Shown here: piece after piece, positions 7,430-15,875 of the stretch
How the letters are laid out: every line of letters starts with the position of its first letter
Numbering within the stretch: the stretch's first letter is position 1
Assembly: GCF_012395835.1 (NCBI RefSeq)
Contig: NZ_JAAZSQ010000020.1
Coordinates: forward strand, 1-64,000
DNA from: Arthrobacter mobilis
Lineage (GTDB): Bacteria; Actinomycetota; Actinomycetes; Actinomycetales; Micrococcaceae
DNA: 64,000 bases
Direction: 5' to 3'
Notes under the pieces: generated by a model
Databases searched by the model: none
What the model was told of the DNA's origin: nothing
What the model saw: only the letters and a program-made list of their open reading frames with translations
Program-made: the position numbers and the translations under genes

Positions 7430-8338
7430 TCAGGACCGGCGGGCCAGGACCTCGTCCGGGATCCGGAGCATGCCTTCCTGTGCCACTGTGGCCACCAGTT
7501 CGCGCTGCCGGTTGAAGATCTTGCCCATGCCCAGGCCGCGCGCCCCGGAGGCGCTGGGGGAGTGCTGCACGTACAGCAGCCAGTCGTCCACCCGGACCGG
7601 CCGGTGCCACCACATGGCATGGTCCAGGCTCGCCACGCGCATGCCCGGGGTCACCCAGCTGATCCCGTGCTGGCGCAGGATGGATTCGAGGACGGTGTAG
7701 TCGCTGCCGTAGGCCAGCGCCGCCCGGTGCAGATTGGCCTCGTCGGGCATCGGCCCCTTGGTCTTCATCCAGACGGCGTTGACCGCCGCGCGTTCGCCCT
7801 TGGCCGCAACGTAGAGCGGGGGCTGGACGTGGCGGATGTCGTAGGGCCGCTCCAGCACCGCGGAGCGGGCCGGATGGTCCACCTTGCCCAGCAGTTCGGC
7901 AGTGGTGGGCAAGGTCTCCGGATCCGGGATGCCCTCGGGGAACTCCTCCTGGTGCTCCAGCCCGGCGGCGGGGACTTCGAAGGACGCGATCATGGACAGG
8001 ATCGGCACGCCGTTCTGGTAGGCCTGGGTCCGCCGGGCCGAAAAGGAGCGGCCGTCGCGCAGCCGCTGGACGCCGAAGGTGATCGGCTGGTTCGCATCGC
8101 CGGGACGGAGGAAGTACGCGTGCATCGAATGGATGGGACGGGCCGGATCCACGGTGCGGATGGCGGCCATCACCGACTGGGCGAGCACCTGTCCGCCGAA
8201 CACCCGCCCGTGCGGCTGCTTCTCGGACTGGCCGACGAAGATATCCTCGTCGGTCGTGGCCGCGCCTCCGGCGTCGGACAGATCCAGCAGGGCGAGCATT
8301 CGTGCGGTCGTATCCACGTGGCCGGGTGCGATGTCCAT
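7430..8338 (-). CDS. tesB: Acyl-CoA thioesterase II (TesB type)
   Basis: Double-hotdog thioesterase of 302 residues hydrolysing acyl-CoA to free fatty acid and CoA. The first hotdog has VFGGQVLAQSVMAA and IHSMHAYFLRPGD, with FSARRTQAYQNGVPILSMIASF closing it. The second has SLDHAMWWHRPVRVDDWLLY, including the Asp of the catalytic triad, and ends with GKIFNRQRELVATVAQEG. The start ATG at 8338 is preceded by GAGGAG; a longer upstream extension in frame is not conserved-looking. It is divergent from a second hotdog protein 93 bases away, so both may act on acyl-CoA turnover. Confidence 0.94.
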   Translation of the reverse strand: MDIAPGHVDTTARMLALLDLSDAGGAATTDEDIFVGQSEKQPHGRVFGGQVLAQSVMAAIRTVDPARPIHSMHAYFLRPGDANQPITFGVQRLRDGRSFSARRTQAYQNGVPILSMIASFEVPAAGLEHQEEFPEGIPDPETLPTTAELLGKVDHPARSAVLERPYDIRHVQPPLYVAAKGERAAVNAVWMKTKGPMPDEANLHRAALAYGSDYTVLESILRQHGISWVTPGMRVASLDHAMWWHRPVRVDDWLLYVQHSPSASGARGLGMGKIFNRQRELVATVAQEGMLRIPDEVLARRS

Positions 8339-8431
8339 GCGTCTCCTCGGTGAAGTTACCTGCCGGTACAGGCTATCGGATACACGGCCCCCGGGTTCGC
8401 CCGGCCGGGCGTGGTCTGAGAAGATGGCCGC

Positions 8432-8929
8432 ATGCCAGTTCCCCCTTCCGCCGCCTGCTTCCCGCTGCAGGTCCGCTTCGGCGACCTTGACGCCTACGGG
8501 CACGTGAACAACGCGACCTACTTCAGCTACTTCGAGGAGGCCCGGGTGCGGCTGCACAACCTGCCCGCGGATGCGGCGGATCCGGCCGGCCCGGTCATCC
8601 GCGACGTGCAGGGTCCCGGAAAGTTCACGCTGGTGGCCGGCCAGGAGATCGAATACCGCGCCCCGTTGTCGCTGCGCCCGGAGCCGGTGTCGGTGAATAT
8701 CTGGGTGACCCATGTGGGCGGCTCCAGTTTCCGGACCGGCTATGTCCTGGCCGAGCCGGACGATTCGGCCACCTACGCCGTCGGGTCCGCCACCATGGTC
8801 CTGGTGGAGCGCGCCAGCGGCCGCCCGGTGCAGCTGCCCGAGGCCTACCGGGCCGCGCTGCTGCGCTTTGCCGGTCCGGACGTCCCGTTCCGGCGGCCGG
8901 TCCCGGCGCAGGACCGGCAGGAGGCGTAG
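8432..8929 (+). CDS. Single-hotdog acyl-CoA thioesterase (4HBT type)
   Basis: A 165-residue hotdog protein of the 4-hydroxybenzoyl-CoA thioesterase/YbgC type. The catalytic motif VRFGDLDAYGHVNNATYFSY near residues 14-33 holds the Asp that attacks the thioester, followed by FEEARVRL and a strand-rich core (EIEYRAPLSLRPEPVSVNIW, then GSATMVLVERASGRPVQLPE). The acyl group cleaved cannot be told from sequence. It is divergent from tesB and 4 bases before the next gene, with which it probably forms an operon. Confidence 0.9.
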   Translation: MPVPPSAACFPLQVRFGDLDAYGHVNNATYFSYFEEARVRLHNLPADAADPAGPVIRDVQGPGKFTLVAGQEIEYRAPLSLRPEPVSVNIWVTHVGGSSFRTGYVLAEPDDSATYAVGSATMVLVERASGRPVQLPEAYRAALLRFAGPDVPFRRPVPAQDRQEA

Positions 8930-8933
8930 GCGG

Positions 8934-9602
8934 ATGTTGACCCCGGACTCCCTGGAACTGGCCGATCCGCAGGTGGTGGCGGACCTGCGGACCTTCGTCG
9001 TCCGCGCCCGGGCCGCCGACGACGGCGCCGTGCACCTGAGTGCCTCCGGCACCGTCCTGGCGGCCTACGTGTGCCTGATGCGGCCGCGGTTCCTGGGCGA
9101 GGCGGTGCCCACCGTCCTGGGCCTGCGCACCATGCGCCTGGCCAAGCCGGCCGAGGCAGAGCTGACCGTCTCGCTGGCCTCCGTGGCGGACCGGCTGGCG
9201 CGGATGGCCGGCCACGCCGTCGTACTGTCGCTGCCGCCCACCCGGGTCACCGAATCCTGGACCGGCGTGCTGCCGCCGCGCAGCGGCTGGTCGCCGGCCG
9301 GGCGCCTGCCCTCGGCGCTGCTGGAGGAAGCGGCGCGCGACGGCGCGCGGCGGGTTGCCGAGGCCGTGCCGGAAAGCGCCGGCCGGCCGGTGGTCGACGG
9401 GTTGCGCAGCGCCGTCTGGGGCGCGCAGCTGACCGCTGCGGACCGGCCGGTGGAGCCGCCCGTGCCGGCCGGCGCCGCCTTCGCGGCGATGGCCCTGGGC
9501 TTCCTGGACGGGCACGACGTGGACGTCTTCACCAATGGGCGCTGGACCCGGCTGAGCACCGGCCGCGGGCACGTGCTGGTGCGCAGCGGCGCCTCGCTTT
9601 AG
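8934..9602 (+). CDS. Conserved-looking hypothetical protein
   Basis: A 222-residue soluble protein that I do not recognise. It starts 4 bases after the thioesterase stop with an ATG, and reads LTPDSLELADPQVVADLRTF, then GTVLAAYVCLMRPRFLGEAV and GFLDGHDVDVFTNGRWTRLS. There are no membrane spans, signal peptide or metal motifs. The amino acid mix, rich in Ala, Arg and Val, is normal for this genome, and the tight spacing argues for a shared transcript with the thioesterase. A role beside acyl-CoA hydrolysis is only a guess from position. Confidence 0.7.
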   Translation: MLTPDSLELADPQVVADLRTFVVRARAADDGAVHLSASGTVLAAYVCLMRPRFLGEAVPTVLGLRTMRLAKPAEAELTVSLASVADRLARMAGHAVVLSLPPTRVTESWTGVLPPRSGWSPAGRLPSALLEEAARDGARRVAEAVPESAGRPVVDGLRSAVWGAQLTAADRPVEPPVPAGAAFAAMALGFLDGHDVDVFTNGRWTRLSTGRGHVLVRSGASL

Positions 9603-9625
9603 CGGATTGGGGCGCGGGGCCCACG

Positions 9626-10108
9626 CTACATGGAGTTGACCATGGAGTGGGCGGCGCGCTCAAAGTAGTCCCAGAGCGTGTCTTCGTACAGCGGCGGCAG
9701 CTGCAGCGACTTGACCGCCCGGTGCATGTGGGCCAGCCAACGGTCCCGGGCGTCGAAATCCACCTTGAACGGCATGTGGCGCATCCGCAGCCGCGGATGG
9801 CCGCGCTGCTCGCTGTACGTTCCGGGGCCGCCCCAGTACTGCTCCAGGAACATGCACATCCGTTCCTTCGCCGGTCCCAGGTCCTCCTCCGGGTACATGG
9901 CGCGCAGTACTTCATCCCCGGCCACACCTTCATAGAAGGCATCCACCAGCTTGACGAAGGTCTCGTGCCCGCCCACGGCGTCGTAGAAGCTCTCCGTGAT
10001 GGCCGGGTCGGTGAACGGGCCGGTGTTCGTCGGGCGCACGGTGGCCAGCGGCTGGCCGAAACGCGGGGGGACCGGGGTGCCGGAGGCGTCCTGGGGATTT
10101 GAAGTCAT
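9626..10108 (-). CDS. glbO: Truncated haemoglobin, group II (trHbO)
   Basis: A 160-residue haem protein of the 2-on-2 globin type. The B helix shows [12 protein letters not shown] with the distal Tyr, the E/F region [20 protein letters not shown], the proximal His lies in [11 protein letters not shown], and the G helix has [12 protein letters not shown] with the conserved Trp. Group II members bind O2 tightly and are linked to respiration or peroxide handling. About 30 residues of unconserved N-terminal extension precede the globin fold. It lies 3 bases upstream of the MscS gene stop on the same strand, downstream of it in transcription. Confidence 0.92.
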   Translation of the reverse strand: MTSNPQDASGTPVPPRFGQPLATVRPTNTGPFTDPAITESFYDAVGGHETFVKLVDAFYEGVAGDEVLRAMYPEEDLGPAKERMCMFLEQYWGGPGTYSEQRGHPRLRMRHMPFKVDFDARDRWLAHMHRAVKSLQLPPLYEDTLWDYFERAAHSMVNSM

Positions 10109-10111
10109 GGT

Positions 10112-10828
10112 TTATTCTGCTGATTCTTCTGCGAGGGCGGGTCTGCCTTCCTCAACGTTTTCCTTGGGCTGGTAATTCCCCTGCGACCGGTTGCCCACGC
10201 GCAGGATCTCGCCGTTGCGCAGGTACCAGACCACGCCCTCCTCGTCCACCACGCGGGTGACGCGCAGGCCCACGGCCTCCACGCGTCCGACCACCTCGGA
10301 GGTGACGATGGTGTCGCCGATGCCGTACTGGTCCTCGATGGTGATGAAGATGCCCGCGAGGAAGTCCCGGACCAGCTGCTGGGCGCCGAAACCGATGGCC
10401 ACACCGGCGATACCGACGCTGGTCAGCAGCGGGGCGATGGGCAGCTCGAAGGTGTCCATGACCATGATGATGACCATGCCGGAGACGAAGATGCTCACCA
10501 CCGACTTCAGGATGGAGCCGACCGTATCCGCCCGCTGGATCCGGCGGCTTTGCGACTGGTTGCGCAGGACAATCGGCTGGGCCCAGCGGAAGTGGGGCTT
10601 CTTGAAGATCGATGTGCCGCGCTTGATGCGTTCGGTGATCCGGTTGATGACGAAGTGCGCAATGGTCCAGATCAGGAAGCCCACCAGGACGATGACGCCG
10701 GCCTGGAAGATGTCGCCGCCCGGGGAGACCCTGTCGATCAGCGTCATCGTCTGTTGAGTCACTTCCTGGGTGATCTGCCCGGTGACTTCCTGTGCTTGTT
10801 CCGTTACTGATTGCGTCTGTTGCGTCAC
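10112..10828 (-). CDS. Small mechanosensitive channel (MscS family)
   Basis: A 238-residue MscS-type channel. One clear N-terminal span (FQAGVIVLVGFLIWTIAHFV) is followed by a cytoplasmic linker, then a hydrophobic hairpin and the pore-lining TM3 region (PLLTSVGIAGVAIGFGAQQL) and the beta domain (VRDFLAGIFITIEDQYGIGD). It releases solutes when membrane tension rises. The start is uncertain: the GTG at 10828 is used here; an in-frame TTG at 10867 would add 13 residues. Neither has a strong ribosome site. It precedes the globin gene by 3 bases, so they are likely co-transcribed. Confidence 0.9.
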   Translation of the reverse strand: MTQQTQSVTEQAQEVTGQITQEVTQQTMTLIDRVSPGGDIFQAGVIVLVGFLIWTIAHFVINRITERIKRGTSIFKKPHFRWAQPIVLRNQSQSRRIQRADTVGSILKSVVSIFVSGMVIIMVMDTFELPIAPLLTSVGIAGVAIGFGAQQLVRDFLAGIFITIEDQYGIGDTIVTSEVVGRVEAVGLRVTRVVDEEGVVWYLRNGEILRVGNRSQGNYQPKENVEEGRPALAEESAE

Positions 10829-11011
10829 GACCGGCGATGCTTTCTGTTGGTTCGGAGGACCTATCAAGGGTAGCCGCCGGGAGCCGGCGGGCTGCGCAGT
10901 CCGCTGTGCCGGCAGACCAGGAGGCGTTACCCAACCGTTACCTTAGGGGCGGCTGCCTGCGGGACCGGTGCGGGTCGTGTGACATTCGTCACCCGGCGAC
11001 CGCCGGGCGTG

Positions 11012-11485
11012 TCAAGCGGTCAGGATTTCCGGTTCGTGCAGCACCGGGAAATTCACGCTGCGGGCAATGAAGCAGACCTTGTTGGCGTTGTGGTGGAGCC
11101 TGCGGGCCAGCTCTGCCTGCGCCGGATCGGCGATGGTCACCTTCGGGTGCAGCGTGGCGGAGGTGAATTCCCCGCTGCCGTCCCGGTTCAGGTGCAGGGT
11201 GCCCTCGGCGTCGTCGCTGTAGGCGGTGACCACGAGGCCGTGGTTCACCGCGACGTGCAGATAGGAGAGCATATGGCACTGGGCCAGGGCGGTCAGCAGC
11301 AGCTGTTCGGGGTTCCAGCGGTCGGTGTCCCCGTGGAAGGTTGGATCGGCGCTGCCGGCCAGCTCGGGCAGACCGGCGGCCCGGACCACATGGTCGCGGC
11401 CGTAGCTGCGGTAGCCGGAGGTGCCGTCCCCGCGGTTGCCGGTCCAGGTGACGTTCACGGTGTAGCGGTGCTCGAAGATGCCCAT
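11012..11485 (-). CDS. OsmC-family peroxide-related protein
   Basis: A 157-residue OsmC/Ohr-fold protein. The two redox cysteines are visible in ALAQCHMLSYLHVA (near residue 66) and NKVCFIARSVNFPV (near 142), the arrangement of thiol-dependent hydroperoxide reductases. GDTDRWNPEQLLLTALAQC is the conserved helix leading to the first Cys. It reduces organic hydroperoxides in relatives, with the substrate unproven here. It begins 7 bases after the stop of the DUF6541 membrane gene and probably shares its transcript. The ATG at 11485 is chosen; a GTG two codons earlier is possible. Confidence 0.92.
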   Translation of the reverse strand: MGIFEHRYTVNVTWTGNRGDGTSGYRSYGRDHVVRAAGLPELAGSADPTFHGDTDRWNPEQLLLTALAQCHMLSYLHVAVNHGLVVTAYSDDAEGTLHLNRDGSGEFTSATLHPKVTIADPAQAELARRLHHNANKVCFIARSVNFPVLHEPEILTA

Positions 11486-11492
11486 GGCCACA

Positions 11493-13553
11493 TTAAATCC
11501 CAGGCTGTGGCTGGTCCGTCCACGGCTGTGCACCGGGCATGCAGGCGGTGATCTTGTAGATGGCGGCAGTGCCCTGCCTGGCCACGAGCTCGAACCCGAG
11601 GGAGTAGTCCACGCCGCGGAAGCCCGGCCACTGCAGGTGCCGGTCGGTCCGGCGTGCCCGGATCGGTCCGTCGTCGTACACATGGGTGGCACCCAGCCGG
11701 CCCAGCGCCCGGCAGACCTCGGGATCGGTCAGGATGTTGCGGAAGTTCCGGCGCAGGTAGGCCTCGTCCTCGTTGCCGGGCCGGTTGATCATCTGCGGGA
11801 ACACCACGCGGTGCCCGGTCAGTGCGTAGATGTAGGGCAGGCCGTTGAACGGATCGCCGACCACCACTGCGTCCGGGGGCAGCACCGGGCCGAGGGAACG
11901 GATGAACTCCTGTTCGTCCCCCAGCAGGGCACGGCCCCGTGGTGCATCGATGGTCAGGTAGGGGGCGGCCGCTGCTTGCAGCCGCAGACTGTCGCGGAAC
12001 CCGCCGGAGGCGGTGAAGAGGGCGCCGGCGGCGAGCAGGCCCAAAGCCGCGGCCAGCACCTGCCTGCGCCGCGGGTGGGCAGACCGCAGGACCGCCGCCG
12101 CCAGGCTGCAGATCCGTTCCACGGCCAGGGCGGCAAAGACACAGCCGAAGGTGAACATCAGGGGCGCGATCCGGGGCGGGTCCTTGTACCAGAACCCTGC
12201 CAGCCAGCGGTACGGGTTCTCCGGTCCGGCGGCGAGGATGAACAAGCCCGTGGCTGCGGCCATGCCCCCCACCGCGGGACGGGACCGCCTGAACGCCAGC
12301 GCCGCGGCGGCGCCGGCTACCATCAGCGCGGTGGTCGCGTAGCCGTGGATGCCCGGGTTGGGCGCTGACGGCGACGGGCGGCCGGGCAGGTCGAAGTACA
12401 GCCAGGCCAGCGCATCCGGCCAGTCGGCGTTATGCGCGCGCGGATAGTCCAGCAAGCGGATCAGCGCCGGCAGTTGGGACAGGCCCAGGCCGAGGCCCGC
12501 CAGGGCGGCCGCGGTCAGCGCGGACACCACCACGGCACGGACTTTGCCCTGCCGCCACTGGTAAAGGAAGCCCAGGATGAGGAAGCGTCCGAGGTAGAAG
12601 CCGCCGAGCAGCAGCAGCGCAAAGAGCGCCGAGGGATGGATCCAGATGGCCCCGGCAGCAGCAGCCAGCAGCGCGGCCGTCCGGGCCGCGGTCCCCGGCC
12701 CGGGTGGCGCCGGGGGCTGCTGCGGCCTGCGCCAGCGCAGCCGGCTGTCGTAGAGCAGGTTGATGCCCAGGGCGAGGACCGCCGGGATCACCGCCGTCGC
12801 AAAGCCGTTGGGCCACTGCCCGCTGCGGACGAGCTGGATGAAGGGAAACGCCAGCACTGCGGCGCCGAACAGCGGGGCCAGGACCCAGGTCACCGGCTGC
12901 CGCGGAAACAGCGCCGTGGCCAGGTAGGCCAGCGACGTCGGCCAGATCACTGCGCCGATCAGCAGGCAGGACAGGTTCGCCGCGGTCACGACGTCGCCGG
13001 GGACCAGCGAGACCAGTTCGTGCCAGCCGGCCGGGTAGTACGACGGCGGCGCCCCGCCGAAAATCGGCACGAGGCTCCAGGCGCTGGCCTGTCCGCTGTC
13101 CTGGATCCAGCGCACGGCGTTGGCATGGAAGGTGGGATCCCAGCCCTGGTTCACGCGGTCCAAAGAGACCACGCCCCGGAGCATGACCGATCCGATCAGT
13201 GCCGCCGCCGCAGCCAGCGCGGTTCCCGTCAGGATCTTCAGGGACAGGGGTGCACCCGCCTGCTTTTCAGGGTCCGCCGGGACAGGGGGTTTCCGACGGA
13301 CGGTCAGCCAGCCGAACAGGAAACACAGCAGCACGGCAGCCAGGGCCAGCAGCCCCGCGCTCGCCGGCTCCCAGCGCCAGCCGGTGGCGAGGCAGACGAT
13401 GCTGGCGGCGCCGGCGATGCCGGCAGACACCGCAGGGGCGAGCGCCAGGGCCGGAAAAACCTTCAACCGCAGGCCGTAGAGGGCCAGGAACCCCGGAAGA
13501 TAGAAGGTCCCGAGCAGTACCAGTAGCTGTCCCGCCACTGCGGCAGCGTCCAT
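11493..13553 (-). CDS. DUF6541-type multi-span membrane protein
   Basis: A 686-residue integral membrane protein. About a dozen hydrophobic spans occupy the first 500 residues, beginning AVAGQLLVLLGTFYLPGFLA; a periplasmic-looking C-terminal portion carries VVGDPFNGLPYIYALTGHRV and NRPGNEDEAYLRRNF. The plan resembles GT-C-fold glycosyltransferases of actinobacterial cell-wall assembly, and I assign DUF6541 from the overall pattern. The donor and acceptor are unknown. The ATG at 13553 follows GGGGTGAG; an in-frame GTG at 13589 is an alternative. It faces a family 4 glycosyltransferase across a 300-bp divergent promoter region, supporting an envelope glycan role. Confidence 0.75.
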   Translation of the reverse strand: MDAAAVAGQLLVLLGTFYLPGFLALYGLRLKVFPALALAPAVSAGIAGAASIVCLATGWRWEPASAGLLALAAVLLCFLFGWLTVRRKPPVPADPEKQAGAPLSLKILTGTALAAAAALIGSVMLRGVVSLDRVNQGWDPTFHANAVRWIQDSGQASAWSLVPIFGGAPPSYYPAGWHELVSLVPGDVVTAANLSCLLIGAVIWPTSLAYLATALFPRQPVTWVLAPLFGAAVLAFPFIQLVRSGQWPNGFATAVIPAVLALGINLLYDSRLRWRRPQQPPAPPGPGTAARTAALLAAAAGAIWIHPSALFALLLLGGFYLGRFLILGFLYQWRQGKVRAVVVSALTAAALAGLGLGLSQLPALIRLLDYPRAHNADWPDALAWLYFDLPGRPSPSAPNPGIHGYATTALMVAGAAAALAFRRSRPAVGGMAAATGLFILAAGPENPYRWLAGFWYKDPPRIAPLMFTFGCVFAALAVERICSLAAAVLRSAHPRRRQVLAAALGLLAAGALFTASGGFRDSLRLQAAAAPYLTIDAPRGRALLGDEQEFIRSLGPVLPPDAVVVGDPFNGLPYIYALTGHRVVFPQMINRPGNEDEAYLRRNFRNILTDPEVCRALGRLGATHVYDDGPIRARRTDRHLQWPGFRGVDYSLGFELVARQGTAAIYKITACMPGAQPWTDQPQPGI

Positions 13554-13841
13554 AGGGCTCACCCCGAGACCAGTATTGGCCAAGCCCACGCCGTGCGCCA
13601 GTACGCCCCGCGGGCCATCCGCCGGGAAACCTGCGCACCTTCCCTCCCGGGTTTAACCCGGCGTCCCGGCATCGCCGCAGGTCAGGGCGTTGTTTGAAGC
13701 CTAAAGCGGGGAAGGAACGGTTGAAGCAGGGAAGCAAGCGCCGGCGGGCCGGGCCAGGCACTCGCGCTGCCACGCCCGTTCCCTCCCCGGGCCTGAAAAA
13801 TCCGCTGTGACCTGCCCCTTCTGCGCCGGGTGCTGCTTGGC

Positions 13842-13847
13842 TAGAGT
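13842..13847 (+). promoter_or_regulatory. Probable -10 box of a leaderless glycosyltransferase transcript
   Basis: TAGAGT lies 6 nt before the ATG at 13854, with no Shine-Dalgarno sequence between, as at ettA. The remainder of 13554-13841 holds no gene that I can support. Confidence 0.5.
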
Positions 13848-13853
13848 GGCGCC

Positions 13854-15836
13854 ATGCAGCGTACAGCGCATTTCGCGGTCAACACACTGGCCCTCCGGCG
13901 AGGGGGCCTGGTCAAGGCCGTGCGCGCCCGGGCGAACTCCCTGGCCGCGGCCGGGACACTGGAGCAGGTCTGGATCGAGGTGCTCGGCTTCCAGGCCCGG
14001 CTTGACGCCGACGTTGCGGCGCTGCGCCGGGGCGGCCACCTCCACCCGAAGGTGAAGGTGCGCAGCGTGCTGTCCTCGCTGGACGGCAGCGCCCGAACCG
14101 AGACCAGGAAGCCGGTACGGGCGCCCGCCGATCCGGCCCTGACGGCGGTGAAGGCCGATGCGCCGGGCCGCACCATCCATTATTTCCGGGACGGGCTGCC
14201 CGAGATGGACATCAGGTTCGGGTGGAATGGCCTGGCGGCATCCATCGACCACTTTGACGCGGCCGGCCTCCGGATCCGCCGGGAGGAAATGAACGGCGAA
14301 GGCCGGCTCGTCCGGGTCCTCCACTACAGTCCGGGGGCCGCGACGCCCAGTATCCAGCGGCACATCGGCCGTGATGGCAAGTGCTTCCTGGCCGTACGGC
14401 AGAAGCCAGGGTCGAAGCTCTGGGGGGACAGCGTCCTCTTTGGCGCCAATCCGCGGTCCTTTGCCGACATGGGCGACCTCTACCAGTTCGCCCTCGAACG
14501 CCTCCTGGCCGACGAGGAAGCGCCGGCCATCTGCTCCGAGTTCCGGGACCACCTGGACAACTTCCCGGGCCGCAACGTGGACGAGGTGGTCGGCGCGCTT
14601 CGCCACCCGAACCTGCTCAAGGTCGCCGTGGCGCACAGCAACCACCTGGAAGAGCCCTATGTGGCCGGATCGGGGATCAGCCCCAACTGGAAACGGCTCG
14701 TGCGCCAGCTGGACGCTTATGATGCGCTCGTGGTCTGGACCGAGGCGCAGCGCCGGGACTTCGTCGCCGACTTCGGCCACGAAGACCTGCTGGAGGTCAT
14801 CCCGCCGGCGGCCCCTCCGGCGCGCCCGTCCGCCGCCCGCCCGGACCCGAACAGGCTTGTCCTGGTGGCCCGCACGCATCCCAAGAAGCGCGTGGACGAG
14901 GCAATCCGGGTCCTGCGCACGGTGCTGGACGGCAACCCGGACGCTGTCCTGGAAATCTACGGGCTGGGTTCCAAGAGTGCCGAGGAAGCCAAGGTCCACG
15001 CCCTCATCGCCGAACTGGGCGTCGGAGCCAGCGTGCGGTTCATGCCCTTTGCCGAGGACTCGGGCACCATCTATCCCGGCGCCTGCGCCACCTTGTTCAC
15101 ATCCGCCTCCGAAGGGTTCGGGCTGATCCTGCTCGAAAGCATGTCCTGCGGCGTTCCGGTGGCTGCCTACGACTCCAACTACGGACCGCGGGAGGTGATT
15201 GTCGACGGCGAAAACGGCTTCCTGGCGCCGTTCGGGGACCACGACGCGCTCGCAGCCCGGATCCTGCAGCTCATGCGCGACCCGCAGCTGCGGGAACGGC
15301 TGGGCGCGGGCTGCCGTGCCGCCGTTTCCGGATTCAGCGAAGCCGCCTTCGTGGCCCGGTGGGCCGAAGTGCTCTCCAAGCCCCCGCGGGGAGGCCGGCA
15401 GTCCGTCCCGCGCCCGGCGGGCGGCCGCGCATACTGGGAAGGCAGCACCCTCATCCTGCCCGCGGAAGACCAGGTGCCCGACGGCGCGGAGCTGCTTGTC
15501 CGCAAGCGCCGGGAAGCGGAAGGCGTGCGGGTACCGATGAACGGACGGTTCTGGCACGTACCGTTTGTCCGGAGCGAGCCGCTGGACATTTTCGACTTCT
15601 TCATCGTCATCCCGGGCAGCCGGAAGGAGCAGCGCCTGTCCTTCGGCCAGCTCGAGGTAACCCAGCGGCCGCCGCTGCGGGTCTATGCCACCGAGAACGG
15701 CAACCTGTCGGTGAAGCACAGCGGGGCCGTTCCGCTCAAGCGCAGGCTCGGCGCCGTGCCGGCCGTCCGGAGCCTGCTGCGCACCCCGGCGGCCGGGGCC
15801 CTGCTGCGGATCGGCGGCCTGCGGCGCAGACGGTGA
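13854..15836 (+). CDS. Family 4 glycosyltransferase (teichoic-acid glucosyltransferase-like)
   Basis: A 660-residue GT-B enzyme. The acceptor half (residues 1-320) includes HYFRDGLPEMDIRFGWNGLA, typical of poly(glycerol-phosphate) alpha-glucosyltransferases. The nucleotide-sugar half has VARTHPKKRVDEAIRVLRTV and the GT4 E-x7-E block ASEGFGLILLESMSCGVPVA near residues 420-440. About 130 residues follow the GT fold, a strand-rich tail (GGRAYWEGSTLILPAEDQVP, then MNGRFWHVPFVRSEPLDIFD) that is less usual. It probably adds sugar to an anionic wall polymer; the exact substrate is inferred only from resemblance. Confidence 0.85.
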   Translation: MQRTAHFAVNTLALRRGGLVKAVRARANSLAAAGTLEQVWIEVLGFQARLDADVAALRRGGHLHPKVKVRSVLSSLDGSARTETRKPVRAPADPALTAVKADAPGRTIHYFRDGLPEMDIRFGWNGLAASIDHFDAAGLRIRREEMNGEGRLVRVLHYSPGAATPSIQRHIGRDGKCFLAVRQKPGSKLWGDSVLFGANPRSFADMGDLYQFALERLLADEEAPAICSEFRDHLDNFPGRNVDEVVGALRHPNLLKVAVAHSNHLEEPYVAGSGISPNWKRLVRQLDAYDALVVWTEAQRRDFVADFGHEDLLEVIPPAAPPARPSAARPDPNRLVLVARTHPKKRVDEAIRVLRTVLDGNPDAVLEIYGLGSKSAEEAKVHALIAELGVGASVRFMPFAEDSGTIYPGACATLFTSASEGFGLILLESMSCGVPVAAYDSNYGPREVIVDGENGFLAPFGDHDALAARILQLMRDPQLRERLGAGCRAAVSGFSEAAFVARWAEVLSKPPRGGRQSVPRPAGGRAYWEGSTLILPAEDQVPDGAELLVRKRREAEGVRVPMNGRFWHVPFVRSEPLDIFDFFIVIPGSRKEQRLSFGQLEVTQRPPLRVYATENGNLSVKHSGAVPLKRRLGAVPAVRSLLRTPAAGALLRIGGLRRRR

Positions 15837-15875
15837 CCGGCGCCGGCCGGGCGGCAAGCCCGGCCGGGCAGCCGG

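Noticed and set aside
5911-7620. 569-codon minus-strand frame opposite the permease-prefix protein
   Set aside because: Asp/Arg/Gln-rich translation typical of antisense frames; the plus-strand gene has coherent membrane spans.
7430-9052. Long N-terminal extension of TesB to 9052
   Set aside because: The extension overlaps the divergent hotdog gene, and a good ribosome site marks the ATG at 8338.
13701-15857. 718-codon minus-strand frame opposite the glycosyltransferase
   Set aside because: Antisense shadow of a gene with clear GT4 motifs; no ribosome site or recognisable domain.
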